A stretch of 64,000 nucleotides of DNA, from contig NZ_JUHG01000020.1 of assembly GCF_000799715.1 (NCBI RefSeq), positions 124,001 through 188,000 of the forward strand, in the 5' to 3' direction. Source of the DNA: Martinezella rhizogenes. Lineage in GTDB: Bacteria > Pseudomonadota > Alphaproteobacteria > Rhizobiales > Rhizobiaceae. This document shows positions 8,453 through 17,672 of the stretch, in pieces (within the stretch, counting starts at the first letter, position 1; every line of letters starts with the position of its first letter). Made by a program: the position numbers and the translations under genes. The notes beneath the pieces are model-generated. The model had not been told where the DNA came from. It was given only the letters and a program-made list of their open reading frames with translations, and ran no database searches.

Positions 8453-8860
8453 TCAATCGTTCTGGATCGATCCGCGCAGATGCGACAATTCCATGATGAA
8501 ATGCTCAAGGCGGGATTTGTGCTCGTGATGCTCGGCATCCTCGAGTTCGGCCTTGGCGATATTGATGCGGCGCGTCAGTTCGTCGTTGCTGAGGTCCTCG
8601 ACCGGGATCGCGGATTCGGCAAGCAGCGTACAGCCGGTCGGCAGAATGTCGGCGAAACCGCCGAACACGACGTAATCCTGCTTCTTGCCCGAAGCCGAAT
8701 GCACCTTGACGACGCCTGGCTTGATCGTGGTCATGGTCGGCGCATGGTGAGCCATGACGGTCATCTCGCCTTCGCTGGCAGGGATGACGACATCGATAAC
8801 CTGCTCCGACAGAAGCAGACGCTCCGGAGACACCAGTTCGAAATTGAAATTGTCAGCCAT
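8453..8860 (-). CDS. atpC: ATP synthase F1 subunit epsilon
   Basis: Epsilon subunit (135 residues) of the F1 sector, which sits with gamma in the central stalk and inhibits ATP hydrolysis. The N-terminal beta-sandwich starts FNFELVSPERLLLSEQVIDVVIPASEGEMTVMAHHAPTM, the usual epsilon pattern. The C-terminal helical part (about 90-135) contains LTRRINIAKAELEDAEH. It is the last gene of atpHAGDC, 75 bp after atpD, and is followed by a strong intrinsic terminator. Confidence 0.97.
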   Translation of the reverse strand: MADNFNFELVSPERLLLSEQVIDVVIPASEGEMTVMAHHAPTMTTIKPGVVKVHSASGKKQDYVVFGGFADILPTGCTLLAESAIPVEDLSNDELTRRINIAKAELEDAEHHEHKSRLEHFIMELSHLRGSIQND

Positions 8861-8935
8861 GACCGGTCACTTCTCGATTGTCTTCATTTCAAGGCAACGG
8901 CGCACGCAAAACCGCGCGCCGTTGGATTGGCCTTA

Positions 8936-10366
8936 TCAGGCAGCCAGCTTCTTGGCCTTTTCGATCGCTTCCTCGATCGAGCCGACCATGTAGAAAGCAG
9001 CTTCCGGCAGGTGATCGTAATCGCCGTTGACCAGGCCCTTGAAGCCCTTGATCGTGTCTTCGAGAGCGACGAGCTTGCCCGGCGCACCGGTGAAGATTTC
9101 GGCCACGAAGAACGGCTGCGACAGGAAGCGTTCGATCTTGCGGGCGCGGGCAACGGACAGCTTGTCTTCTTCCGACAGTTCGTCCATGCCCAAGATCGCG
9201 ATGATGTCCTGGAGAGACTTGTAACGCTGCAGGGTCGACTGAACCTTACGAGCGATTTCATAGTGCTCTTCGCCGACGACCAGCGGGTCGAGCATGCGCG
9301 AGGTGGAGTCGAGCGGGTCGACGGCCGGGTAGATGCCCTTTTCAGCGATCGAGCGCGACAGAACCGTCGTTGCGTCCAAGTGGGCGAACGAGGTAGCAGG
9401 CGCCGGGTCGGTCAAGTCGTCGGCCGGAACGTAAATGGCCTGAACCGAGGTGATCGAACCCTTGGTCGTCGTGGTGATGCGTTCCTGCATCTGGCCCATG
9501 TCGGTTGCGAGCGTCGGCTGATAGCCCACGGCCGAAGGAATACGGCCGAGCAGAGCCGACACTTCCGAACCTGCCTGGGTGAAGCGGAAGATATTGTCGA
9601 CGAAGAACAGAACGTCCTGGCCTTCATCGCGGAAGTTTTCGGCAACCGTCAGACCGGTCAGGGCGACGCGAGCGCGGGCGCCCGGCGGTTCGTTCATCTG
9701 GCCGTAAACCAGCGCAGCCTTGGAGCCTTCGCCGCCGCCATGCTTGTTGACGCCGGATTCGATCATTTCGTGGTAAAGGTCGTTGCCTTCGCGGGTACGT
9801 TCACCCACGCCTGCGAACACCGAGTAACCACCGTGCGCCTTGGCGACGTTGTTGATCAGTTCCATGATGAGAACGGTCTTGCCGACGCCAGCGCCGCCGA
9901 ACAGGCCGATCTTGCCGCCCTTTGCGTAAGGTGCGAGCAGGTCGACGACCTTGATGCCAGTGACCAGGATCTGGCCTTCGGTGGACTGCTCGACGTAAGA
10001 CGGAGCTTCCTGGTGGATCGAGCGCTTGGTAGCGGTGATCAGCGGACCGGCTTCGTCAACCGGTTCACCGATGACGTTCATGATGCGGCCCAGCGTTTCG
10101 TAACCAACCGGAACCGAGATCGGCGCGCCAGTGTCGGAAACGGTCTGGCCGCGAACCAGACCTTCGGTGGAGTCCATGGCAATCGTGCGGACCGAGTTTT
10201 CGCCGAGGTGCTGCGCGACTTCCAGAACAAGGCGATTGCCGTTGTTGCTGGTTTCGAGAGCATTCAGGATCTTCGGCAGATCGCCATCGAAATGAACGTC
10301 AACGACGGCGCCGATAACCTGCGTAACCTTGCCGACCGAAACTGCGGCCTTAGCTGCGTCAGCCAT
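8936..10366 (-). CDS. atpD: ATP synthase F1 subunit beta
   Basis: Catalytic beta subunit (476 residues). The Walker A motif GGAGVGKTVLIMEL lies near residues 153-166, the catalytic GERTREGNDLYHEM follows, the Walker B region is VLFFVDNIFRFTQAG, and the DELSEEDK stretch is the conserved DELSEED lever. It binds and synthesises ATP at the alpha/beta interface. It lies 21 bp after atpG and 75 bp before atpC on the same strand. The order atpHAGDC without F0 genes is normal for alphaproteobacteria, where F0 is encoded elsewhere. Confidence 0.99.
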   Translation of the reverse strand: MADAAKAAVSVGKVTQVIGAVVDVHFDGDLPKILNALETSNNGNRLVLEVAQHLGENSVRTIAMDSTEGLVRGQTVSDTGAPISVPVGYETLGRIMNVIGEPVDEAGPLITATKRSIHQEAPSYVEQSTEGQILVTGIKVVDLLAPYAKGGKIGLFGGAGVGKTVLIMELINNVAKAHGGYSVFAGVGERTREGNDLYHEMIESGVNKHGGGEGSKAALVYGQMNEPPGARARVALTGLTVAENFRDEGQDVLFFVDNIFRFTQAGSEVSALLGRIPSAVGYQPTLATDMGQMQERITTTTKGSITSVQAIYVPADDLTDPAPATSFAHLDATTVLSRSIAEKGIYPAVDPLDSTSRMLDPLVVGEEHYEIARKVQSTLQRYKSLQDIIAILGMDELSEEDKLSVARARKIERFLSQPFFVAEIFTGAPGKLVALEDTIKGFKGLVNGDYDHLPEAAFYMVGSIEEAIEKAKKLAA

Positions 10367-10387
10367 AATCTTACCTCTTTCCTAGCC

Positions 10388-11272
10388 TCAGAGCGCTTCC
10401 GCGCCCGAAATGATTTCAATCAATTCCTTGGTGATCTGCGCCTGACGCTGACGGTTGTAACTCAGCGTCAGCTTATTGATCATATCACCAGCATTGCGCG
10501 TCGCATTGTCCATGGCGCTCATCTTGGAGCCCATTTCGCCGGCGACGTTCTCAAGGAGCGCGCGGAAAATCTGGACCGAGATGTTACGCGGGATCAGGTC
10601 CGCGAGGATCGAAGCCGCATCCGGCTCGTATTCATAAACAGCGCCCTTGTGGGCGGCATCTTCTTCGACAACGGCCGGAGCCGAAGCCGGGATAAGCTGT
10701 AGTCCCGTCGGAACCTGGCTGATTACCGACTTGAACTCGGAATAGAACAGCGTGCAGACGTCGAACTCGCCAGCCTCGAACATCTCGATGATGCGCTTGC
10801 CGAGAGCATCGGCATTTTCGAAGCCCACGCGCTTGACGTCGCGCAATTCCTTGCGCTCGACGATCAACGAAGCGAACTCGCGACGCAGGATATCGTAGCC
10901 CTTCTTGCCGACGGTGAAGATCTTCACGGTCTTGCCTTCGGCGAGCAGCTTGCGAACGTGATCGCGGGCAAAGCGTGCGATCTGCGAATTGAAGCCGCCG
11001 CAAAGGCCGCGTTCAGCCGTGCAGACCACCAGCAGATGCACATCGCTCTTGCCGGTGCCGGTCATCAGGAGCGGCGCACCGTCAGCATCGCTGACGGCAG
11101 CCGTGATGTTGGCAAGAACGGCGCCCATGCGCTGCGAATAGGGCCGTGCGGCCTCAGCCGCCTCCTGGGCACGCCGAAGCTTCGCCGCGGCGACCATTTT
11201 CATCGCCTTGGTGATCTTCTGCGTCGCCTTGACGGAGGCGATCCGGTTTTTCAGATCCTTTAGTGAAGGCAT
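10388..11272 (-). CDS. atpG: ATP synthase F1 subunit gamma
   Basis: Central-stalk gamma subunit, 294 residues. The N-terminal coiled-coil helix begins MPSLKDLKNRIASVKATQKI, and the C-terminal helix ends with LSYNRQRQAQITKELIEIISGAEAL, both diagnostic. The two long helices rotate inside the alpha3beta3 ring. The middle domain carries the VVCTAERGLCGGFNSQI segment typical of gamma. It lies between atpA (29 bp) and atpD (21 bp) in the operon. Confidence 0.98.
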   Translation of the reverse strand: MPSLKDLKNRIASVKATQKITKAMKMVAAAKLRRAQEAAEAARPYSQRMGAVLANITAAVSDADGAPLLMTGTGKSDVHLLVVCTAERGLCGGFNSQIARFARDHVRKLLAEGKTVKIFTVGKKGYDILRREFASLIVERKELRDVKRVGFENADALGKRIIEMFEAGEFDVCTLFYSEFKSVISQVPTGLQLIPASAPAVVEEDAAHKGAVYEYEPDAASILADLIPRNISVQIFRALLENVAGEMGSKMSAMDNATRNAGDMINKLTLSYNRQRQAQITKELIEIISGAEAL

Positions 11273-11301
11273 CCGGTATCCGTCCTAGAAGTGAGGTCCG
11301 A

Positions 11302-12831
11302 TCAGGCGAAAGACTTGGCGTAGCTGTCGAGAGCAGCCGTAAGCTTGCCCTTGGTCGCGTCGCTGATGGCCTTTTCGGTGCGGATCGTATCGAGGAGCTC
11401 CTTGCCTTCCGAGCGGAGGTAGGAAAGCAGACCCTGCTCGAACTTGCCGATCTGCGGAACGGCGATCTTGTCGAGGTAGCCGTTGACGCCGGCGAAGATC
11501 ACCGCAACCTGCTCTTCCACCTTCAGCGGCGAGAACTGCGGCTGCTTCAGGAGTTCGGTCAGGCGTGCACCACGGTTCAGCAGGCGCTGCGTTGCGGCAT
11601 CGAGATCCGAGCCGAACTGAGCAAAGGCGGCCATTTCGCGATACTGGGCAAGTTCGCCCTTGATCGAGCCGGCAACCTGCTTCATCGCCTTGATCTGCGC
11701 GGACGAACCGACGCGCGAAACCGACAGACCGACGTTAACGGCCGGACGGATGCCCTGATAGAACAGGTCGGTTTCGAGGAAGATCTGGCCGTCGGTGATC
11801 GAGATCACGTTGGTCGGAATGAAGGCCGAAACGTCGTTGCCCTGCGTTTCGATGACCGGCAGAGCGGTCAGCGAACCGGCGCCCAATTCGTCGTTCATCT
11901 TGGCAGCGCGCTCGAGGAGACGCGAATGCAGGTAGAAAACGTCGCCCGGATAAGCTTCGCGGCCCGGCGGGCGGCGCAGCAGCAGCGACATCTGGCGGTA
12001 GGAAACGGCCTGCTTCGACAGATCGTCATAGCCGATCAGCGCGTGCATGCCGTTGTCGCGGAAATATTCGCCCATGGCGCAACCGGCGAACGGTGCCAGG
12101 AACTGCATCGGAGCCGGATCGGACGCCGTTGCGGCAACGATGATCGAATACTTCAGTGCGCCGCGCTCTTCGAGCACCTTGACGAACTGAGCAACGGTCG
12201 AACGCTTCTGGCCGATGGCGACGTAGACGCAGTACAGCTTTTCGCTGTCTGGGCCGACATCGTGGATGGCCTTCTGGTTCAGGATCGTGTCGAGAATGAT
12301 GGCGGTCTTGCCGGTCTGGCGGTCACCGATGACCAGCTCGCGCTGGCCGCGGCCGACCGGGATCAGCGCATCGATGGCCTTGAGGCCGGTCGACATCGGC
12401 TCATGAACCGACTTGCGCGGGATGATGCCCGGAGCCTTGACGTCGACGCGCGAACGGCGGGTCGCGTTGATCGGGCCTTTGCCGTCGATCGGGTTGCCGA
12501 GCGCGTCAACGACGCGGCCGAGCAGTTCCGGACCAACCGGAACGTCGACGATCGAGCCGGTACGCTTGACGGTGTCGCCTTCCTTGATGTCGCGGTCGGA
12601 GCCGAAGATGACCACGCCGACATTGTCGGATTCGAGGTTCAGGGCCATCCCACGGATGCCGCCGGGGAACTCGACCATTTCGCCGGCCTGGACATTGTCT
12701 AGACCGTAGACACGGGCGATACCGTCACCGACGGAAAGAACCTGGCCGACTTCGGAGACTTCGGCTTCTTGGCCGAAATTTTTAATCTGATCTTTCAGAA
12801 TTGCGGAAATTTCCGCGGCGCGGATATCCAT
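11302..12831 (-). CDS. atpA: ATP synthase F1 subunit alpha
   Basis: Non-catalytic nucleotide-binding alpha subunit, 509 residues. The start MDIRAAEISAILKDQIKNF is the conserved N-terminus that meets the delta subunit. The P-loop is GDRQTGKTAIILDT (about 170-183) and the conserved VGLSVSRVGSSAQ segment lies near 370. The start overlaps the atpH stop by one base (12831), a sign of translational coupling. Confidence 0.99.
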   Translation of the reverse strand: MDIRAAEISAILKDQIKNFGQEAEVSEVGQVLSVGDGIARVYGLDNVQAGEMVEFPGGIRGMALNLESDNVGVVIFGSDRDIKEGDTVKRTGSIVDVPVGPELLGRVVDALGNPIDGKGPINATRRSRVDVKAPGIIPRKSVHEPMSTGLKAIDALIPVGRGQRELVIGDRQTGKTAIILDTILNQKAIHDVGPDSEKLYCVYVAIGQKRSTVAQFVKVLEERGALKYSIIVAATASDPAPMQFLAPFAGCAMGEYFRDNGMHALIGYDDLSKQAVSYRQMSLLLRRPPGREAYPGDVFYLHSRLLERAAKMNDELGAGSLTALPVIETQGNDVSAFIPTNVISITDGQIFLETDLFYQGIRPAVNVGLSVSRVGSSAQIKAMKQVAGSIKGELAQYREMAAFAQFGSDLDAATQRLLNRGARLTELLKQPQFSPLKVEEQVAVIFAGVNGYLDKIAVPQIGKFEQGLLSYLRSEGKELLDTIRTEKAISDATKGKLTAALDSYAKSFA

Positions 12832-13397
12832 CAGCCGACCTCTTTCAATGCAAGCTTAAGGGTAGAGAGCTTGGTGCGAAGGGACGTATCGATCTGACGC
12901 GAACCGACCTTAACGATCAGACCACCCAGGATCGACGGATCGACCGTGACGGCAATCGTCACGTCCTTACCGGTAACGCCCTTCAGCGCCTCCTTCAATT
13001 CATTTTCCTGCGCCTTTGTCAGCGCATGAGCCGAGGTGATCTCGGCGGAAACTTCACCGCGATGCTGCGCGGCAATAATACGGAAAGCCTTGATCATGCC
13101 CGGCAGCGCAAAAAGGCGCCGGTTCTTTGCCACGACTTTGAGGAAATTGGTAAAATAGGCGCCGAAGCCTGCCTTGGCCGCCAGAGCCTGAACCGCGCCA
13201 ACCTGCTCTTCGGCCGAAAAGACCGGGCTGGAGATGAAACGCTTCAGATCACCGCTGTCATCCAGCATGGCTTGAAACCGATCGAGATCGGCGGTCACTG
13301 CCGGAACAGCGCCCTCCTCAAGGGCTAGCTCGAACAATGACGAGGCATATCGCTCTGCAACACCAGAAATATGCTGGGATGTGTCTGCCACGGGCAC
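12831..13397 (-). CDS. atpH: ATP synthase F1 subunit delta
   Basis: Delta subunit (188 residues), the cap of the peripheral stalk joining F1 to F0 (OSCP in mitochondria). The conserved start region reads ISGVAERYASSLFELALEEG and the C-terminal half contains the DPSILGGLIVKVGSRQIDTS segment. I chose the GTG at 13397 (VPVADTSQ): the frame is open to 13556, but the upstream stretch does not look like delta and 188 residues is the family length. First gene of the atp operon; the promoter must lie in the ~260 bp before it. Confidence 0.95.
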   Translation of the reverse strand: MPVADTSQHISGVAERYASSLFELALEEGAVPAVTADLDRFQAMLDDSGDLKRFISSPVFSAEEQVGAVQALAAKAGFGAYFTNFLKVVAKNRRLFALPGMIKAFRIIAAQHRGEVSAEITSAHALTKAQENELKEALKGVTGKDVTIAVTVDPSILGGLIVKVGSRQIDTSLRTKLSTLKLALKEVG

Positions 13398-13659
13398 AAA
13401 ATTCCCTGATTTCAACCCAAGAATTAGGCTTCCGGGGCACGGAAGCCACATGCTCTTGAATTCGTTTTGATTTCCCCCAGAAATCAACAGGAGCTTCCTC
13501 CTGCCGCATCCGAAATTCGGGGTTCGTCTAACATAGGATATTGAGACTCGCAACACGCGTATTGGCCGAATACGCCATTCGAGTGAATTTATGATGGCAA
13601 AAGTTCAGAAGCATGGGGATAGCGCAGCTAATAACGGCTAGCGCATGCCCGATTTTGGC

Positions 13660-14043
13660 TCAAATATAACCAAAGCCGTATAGAAGCGGTAGAGCGGCCA
13701 TTGCCGCCTGAACAACCACAAGCAGCAGATTGAGCCATGCACTTCCCCGGTCGGACATGATCGAGAGAATCCGGCCGAAGGCGGCGATCGCAAAGGACGC
13801 GCCCAACGCCAGATAGATCATCGGCTGGGCGAGCAATATCGCAACCACCCCGAAGCCGAGGTAGAAACCGCCGGCCGAGCGGGCCTCGGCATAGGCCTCC
13901 GTTCGCCCCTCGCGCACCTGCAGCCGAAGAAAGCGATAGGTGTAGCCCGGCGCGAACATCACAACGAGACCAATGAAGGCCGTGAAAGCCGCCGAGCAAT
14001 AGGCAAGCCGCTCGCCCAGATCAGTCGGAAAATAGAACTCCAT
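13660..14043 (-). CDS. Small membrane protein, DUF4345-like
   Basis: Hydrophobic protein of 127 residues with four likely membrane helices (about 14-33, 55-72, 77-92 and 104-124). The segment FYLGFGVVAILLAQPMIYLALGASFAIAAFGR, with polar and arginine residues at the second/third helix pair, resembles DUF4345 proteins. No function is known. It lies between priA and the atp operon on the same strand as both but separated by 108 and ~260 bp, so it is probably its own transcription unit. Family assignment rests on general pattern only. Confidence 0.7.
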   Translation of the reverse strand: MEFYFPTDLGERLAYCSAAFTAFIGLVVMFAPGYTYRFLRLQVREGRTEAYAEARSAGGFYLGFGVVAILLAQPMIYLALGASFAIAAFGRILSIMSDRGSAWLNLLLVVVQAAMAALPLLYGFGYI

Positions 14044-14151
14044 CGATCGTCCCCAAATCAGCCCAAATCAAATCAACCATATGAACAGATCGACATATGG
14101 CATGATCCGGCGGAACAGGGGAAGACGTGGCGGCGACGCTGTGGACAGGAA

Positions 14152-16383
14152 TCACAAGAAGCTCTGCGGATCGATATCCAGTTGCACATGCACCGACCCG
14201 CGCTCCTTTGGCGCCTGCGCCAGCATGGCCCTGAGAAATCCCTGCATGTCGGAATTGCGCTTGCCGTGCACAAGCAGGCGGAAGCGATGGCGGCCACGCA
14301 CCAGAGCGAGCGGCGCTTCCGCCGGCCCGAGGACGGAGATGCCCTGCACCTGCGGTGCGGCGCTGCGCATGCCGCGCGCGTGGGTCTCGGCGTCCTGGCG
14401 CGTTTCGGCCGAGACGATGATCGAGGCAAGCCGCCCGAAAGGTGGCAGCACCGCCCTCTCCCGCTCGGAAATCTCGCGCTCGTAGAAGGCGCTGGCGTCG
14501 CCGGAAACGATCGCCTGCATGACCGGGTGCTGCGGCTGGTAGGTCTGCAGCAGGCCGTGGCTCTTGAGGCCGGTTCGCCCGGCGCGGCCGGTCACCTGCG
14601 ACAGGAGCTGGAATGTCCGCTCGGCGGCGCGCGGATCGCCATTGGCAAGGCCGAGATCGGCATCGACGATGCCGACCAGCGTCATCAGCGGGAAATTATG
14701 TCCCTTGGCGACGAGCTGCGTGCCGATGACGATATCCGCCTCGCCCTTGGCGATGGCGTCTAGCTCCAGCCGCAGCCGTTTGACGCCGCCCATGATATCG
14801 GAGGACAGCACGATCGTCCGCGCATCGGGAAAATGCCGTTCCACCTCTTCGGCAATGCGTTCGACGCCTGGCCCGCAGGCGACGAGATGGTCGAGCGTGC
14901 CGCATTCCGGGCATGCTTCCGGCGTCCGCTCGGCATAGCCGCATTGATGGCACTGGAGCTGACCACGAAACCGGTGCTCCACCAGCCAGCTTGAACATTG
15001 TGGGCACTGGAAACGATGGCCGCAGACCCGGCAGAGCGTCAACGGCGCATAGCCGCGCCTGTTGAGGAACAGCAGCGATTGCTGCCCCTTCTCCACCGTC
15101 TTGCCGATCGCCCGGATCAACAATGGCGACAGAAAGCCGCCGCGCTCCGGCGCGTGCCGGCGCATATCAACCAGATGCAGGTCCGGCATTGCCGCGTCGC
15201 CAAAGCGCGTCGGCAGATGGATGGTGCTGTAGCGCCCGCTCTGGCCGTTGACCTGGCTCTCGACCGAGGGCGTCGCCGAGACCAGGACGACCGGGAAATC
15301 GGCGATGCGGCCGCGCACCACCGCCATGTCGCGAGCGTTATAATAGACGCGATCTTCCTGCTTGTAGGCGGGATCATGTTCCTCATCGACGATGATCAGG
15401 CCGAGATCCTCGAAGGGCAGGAACAGCGCCGAGCGCGCGCCGGCAACAACGCGAACCTCGCCGGTCACCGCCTGCCGCCAGACCTTTTCGCGCGTGCGCG
15501 GCGCCAGATCAGAATGCCATTCGGCCGGCTTGGCGCCGAAACGATCCTGGAACCGCTCCAGGAAACTCGCCGTCAGCGCGATTTCCGGCAACAGGATCAG
15601 CACCTGCTTGCCACGCTTCAGCGTCTCGGCGATCGCCTCGAAATAGACCTCGGTCTTGCCCGAGCCGGTAACGCCATCGATGAGCGAGACGGAGAATTCC
15701 TGTTTACGCACCTCGGCCAGGATCTCATCGGCCGCTTCGCGCTGCGGGCCTTCGAGCCGCGAGGCGGCGTAATCCGGATCCGGCTTGGCAACGAGGGGCG
15801 GTGGCGGCAGGAACACGGTTTCGAAGACGCCCTGCGTGATCAGCCCGTCGATGACGCTTGTCGAAACGCCCGCGGCATGCGCGAGGCCCGTGCGCGTCCA
15901 GGAGAGACCGTCATTCGCCATCTCCATCACCCGCGCGCGCGCCGGCGTCAGCCGCTCCGGCACGCCACCGGCAAAGCGCAGGCCCTCGACCATCGGCTCG
16001 GGATCGAAGGCAGCCGGGACCCTCAGCGCCATGCGAGCAACAAGGCCGGGCGGCGATAGCGTATAGGCCGCGACCCAGTCGATGAAATCGCGCATCTCCT
16101 TGGCAAGCGGTGGGCAATCGAAGACACGGCTGATCGGCCGGAGCTTCTTCGGATCGACACCACCTTCGTCGCCACCATCCCAGACGACGCCGATTACCTG
16201 CCTCGGCCCAAGCGGCACCTGCACGACCGAGCCGGGCTCGACCGCCATGCCTTCCGGCACCGCATAGGAATAAGGTTTCGGCGCCGGCATCGGCACCAGA
16301 ACCGGGACCGTACGGGTCATCACTGCTTTAGCGGGCGCAGCCTCGAACAGCGCACCGAACAGATCGGAAGAATCTTTACTCAT
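14152..16383 (-). CDS. priA: Primosomal protein N' (replication restart helicase PriA)
   Basis: Superfamily 2 DNA helicase that recognises stalled forks and reloads the replisome. The protein (743 residues from the ATG at 16383) has an N-terminal DNA-binding domain. Walker A is DGVTGSGKTEVYFEAI, and the DEEH box is IIVDEEHDPAYKQ. Paired zinc sites follow, with eight cysteines in CRVCGHRFQCPQC and CHQCGYAERTPEACPECG, then helicase motifs up to QVTGRAGR. The frame is open ten codons further up (16413), but MSKDSSDLF is the better start. It is a single gene; 3' of it, 108 bp separate it from the DUF4345-like gene. Confidence 0.97.
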   Translation of the reverse strand: MSKDSSDLFGALFEAAPAKAVMTRTVPVLVPMPAPKPYSYAVPEGMAVEPGSVVQVPLGPRQVIGVVWDGGDEGGVDPKKLRPISRVFDCPPLAKEMRDFIDWVAAYTLSPPGLVARMALRVPAAFDPEPMVEGLRFAGGVPERLTPARARVMEMANDGLSWTRTGLAHAAGVSTSVIDGLITQGVFETVFLPPPPLVAKPDPDYAASRLEGPQREAADEILAEVRKQEFSVSLIDGVTGSGKTEVYFEAIAETLKRGKQVLILLPEIALTASFLERFQDRFGAKPAEWHSDLAPRTREKVWRQAVTGEVRVVAGARSALFLPFEDLGLIIVDEEHDPAYKQEDRVYYNARDMAVVRGRIADFPVVLVSATPSVESQVNGQSGRYSTIHLPTRFGDAAMPDLHLVDMRRHAPERGGFLSPLLIRAIGKTVEKGQQSLLFLNRRGYAPLTLCRVCGHRFQCPQCSSWLVEHRFRGQLQCHQCGYAERTPEACPECGTLDHLVACGPGVERIAEEVERHFPDARTIVLSSDIMGGVKRLRLELDAIAKGEADIVIGTQLVAKGHNFPLMTLVGIVDADLGLANGDPRAAERTFQLLSQVTGRAGRTGLKSHGLLQTYQPQHPVMQAIVSGDASAFYEREISERERAVLPPFGRLASIIVSAETRQDAETHARGMRSAAPQVQGISVLGPAEAPLALVRGRHRFRLLVHGKRNSDMQGFLRAMLAQAPKERGSVHVQLDIDPQSFL

Positions 16384-16584
16384 TGCGCCAGACCATGCCC
16401 CGAGCGGCGGCAAAAGAAAACCCGGGAGTGGTTCCTGACTGCTCGCAAAATGCGGGCGGTCCGCAAGCTACCCTGAATATCAGGGCCCTATGTAGCAATG
16501 CCACCAATGACCGCTATTGGCCCTAAGCGGACCAAATGGGCGGCGCTTCTCTAATCAACGGGCGCTTACGGTCCGCTGGTTTCG

Positions 16585-16692
16585 TTATTTCTTCTTCTCT
16601 TGATCGTGATGCCACTTGATGGCGAAGAACATCCCCGTGCCTAACACGAGAAGCTTGAGCGGAAAGAAGACTATAGGGAACCAATCCCACAT
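16585..16692 (-). CDS. 35-residue single-helix membrane peptide
   Basis: An unannotated small gene whose product starts MWDWFPIVFFPLKLL and ends HHDQEKKK. Residues ~5-26 form one hydrophobic helix with aromatic residues at its ends. The basic tail KWHHDQEKKK would stay in the cytoplasm by the positive-inside rule, so a single-span inner-membrane protein is inferred. It has its own plausible sigma-70 promoter 28-58 bp upstream and a weak ribosome site (GGAAA) before the ATG. No homologue can be named from sequence alone. The composition is far from random, with all charged residues at the C-terminal end. Confidence 0.6.
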   Translation of the reverse strand: MWDWFPIVFFPLKLLVLGTGMFFAIKWHHDQEKKK

Positions 16693-16720
16693 TTCAGATA
16701 TTTCCAGGCTATTAATTGAC

Positions 16721-16750
16721 ATTATCTATCGTGAGGGAGCACTACCTCAA
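16721..16750 (-). promoter_or_regulatory. Predicted sigma-70 promoter of the small membrane peptide gene
   Basis: On the minus strand a -35 TTGAGG (16745-16750) and a -10 GATAAT (16721-16726) are separated by 18 bp. The expected start of transcription lies some 20 bp before the ATG of the 35-codon gene. This gives independent support to that gene. Confidence 0.5.
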
Positions 16751-16943
16751 AACTGCTGCATACAATATCAGCCATGTTGACGCAGATGAGATCATAACAT
16801 TCCCATCACACGGCATGAGTGGGCTTGCCCCATGTTTCCGGACAGGTTGTTTTACCTAACAAGCTGGTGATCGCTTCTGGCGCAAAGTTGCCATAAATGC
16901 CCCGTCCCGGTTAGTGACATCCTGCTACCTAATTCCGTGAATA

Positions 16944-17672
16944 TCAGAGATTTCGCGATGCTGCAGAAAGCCTGCCATCTCCCCTAATCCGGAGAGCAGG
17001 ATGATAGAAATTGTCATTGTTGAAAATTGCATCGGCAACAGACGCAGGCGCGCACAAGCGCTCATAGAGATCAAAAGCCGGCCGGTACCGATCCGCATAA
17101 AGCTGACGTGTGGCCTCCGCTCCGCCCAAGTGCGCGGCATCGCGATCTATGCCCCGTTGCTCAGAGACACGTTCCGAGGTTTCGACGAAGATCGCCAAGT
17201 CCCATCCGTCGCGCAGCTCGGACCGCTGCAGAAAGGTGCCATCCACGATGAGGATGGCGTCCGCCGAAGCGAATTGCGGGGCTTGTTCGACGGGCTGGTC
17301 GCTATCGAGGTCGAAGGACGCCGTGCGGTACCAGCCATCACCGTCAGGCCCCAGGGGACTGAGAAGCAGCGCATCGATGGCGGGAAGGTCGCGCGCATCA
17401 TAATAATAGCCCTCGGCCGATTGCCGCCCGCGTGCATAGCGTTCCACCCTTGGCCTGTGGAAGCCGTCGATCGATGTGCGAATAACGTCCCTGCCTTTGA
17501 CCGAGAGACAACTGGCCAATTCGTTCGCCAGCGTTGTCTTACCGGATGCCGTCCTCCCGTCGATCGCAACGCGAACGGGCCTCGCCGATTCGGCGTTTGC
17601 GATCATGGCGGCGAGGTCATTCAACAAGGTTGCCCTCAATGAGGACGTCTCATCGCTGACAACAGCGCTCAT
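16944..17672 (-). CDS. Uridine kinase-like P-loop kinase
   Basis: P-loop protein of 242 residues of the uridine kinase/phosphoribulokinase superfamily. The Walker A is IDGRTASGKTTLANEL (about 38-53), followed by the substrate-side segment IRTSIDGFHRPRVERYARGRQSAEGYYYDARDL and a Walker-B-like strand ILIVDGTFLQRSEL. The family phosphorylates nucleosides, pantothenate or similar alcohols; which one cannot be told. Its first four bases overlap the stop of the acyltransferase gene (17669-17672, ATGA), so the two are co-transcribed and translation is coupled. Confidence 0.85.
   Translation of the reverse strand: MSAVVSDETSSLRATLLNDLAAMIANAESARPVRVAIDGRTASGKTTLANELASCLSVKGRDVIRTSIDGFHRPRVERYARGRQSAEGYYYDARDLPAIDALLLSPLGPDGDGWYRTASFDLDSDQPVEQAPQFASADAILIVDGTFLQRSELRDGWDLAIFVETSERVSEQRGIDRDAAHLGGAEATRQLYADRYRPAFDLYERLCAPASVADAIFNNDNFYHPALRIRGDGRLSAASRNL

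Larger units (their letters stand above)
16384..16943. other. 560-bp intergenic region upstream of priA
   Basis: Apart from the 35-codon gene described separately (16585-16692) I see no long coding frame here. The stretch 16500-16580 holds an 8-bp inverted repeat AGCGGACC (16527-16534) / GGTCCGCT (16571-16578) enclosing GGGCGGCGCTT-like direct repeats. The part 16740-16920 is AT-richer than its surroundings and contains TGTTTCCGGACA (near 16831-16842), a word often seen at insertion-sequence ends. No transposase remnant goes with it. Confidence 0.5.

Noticed and set aside
8480..10702. Very long open frame on the plus strand (740 codons) opposite atpC-atpD
   Set aside because: Mirror of the high-GC atp genes; composition is Arg/Asp/Gly-rich with no domain, and both strands are covered by strongly supported genes.
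16831..16842. Insertion-sequence end (TGTTTCCGGACA)
   Set aside because: A 12-bp word without inverted partner, transposase remnant or target duplication is not evidence of an element.
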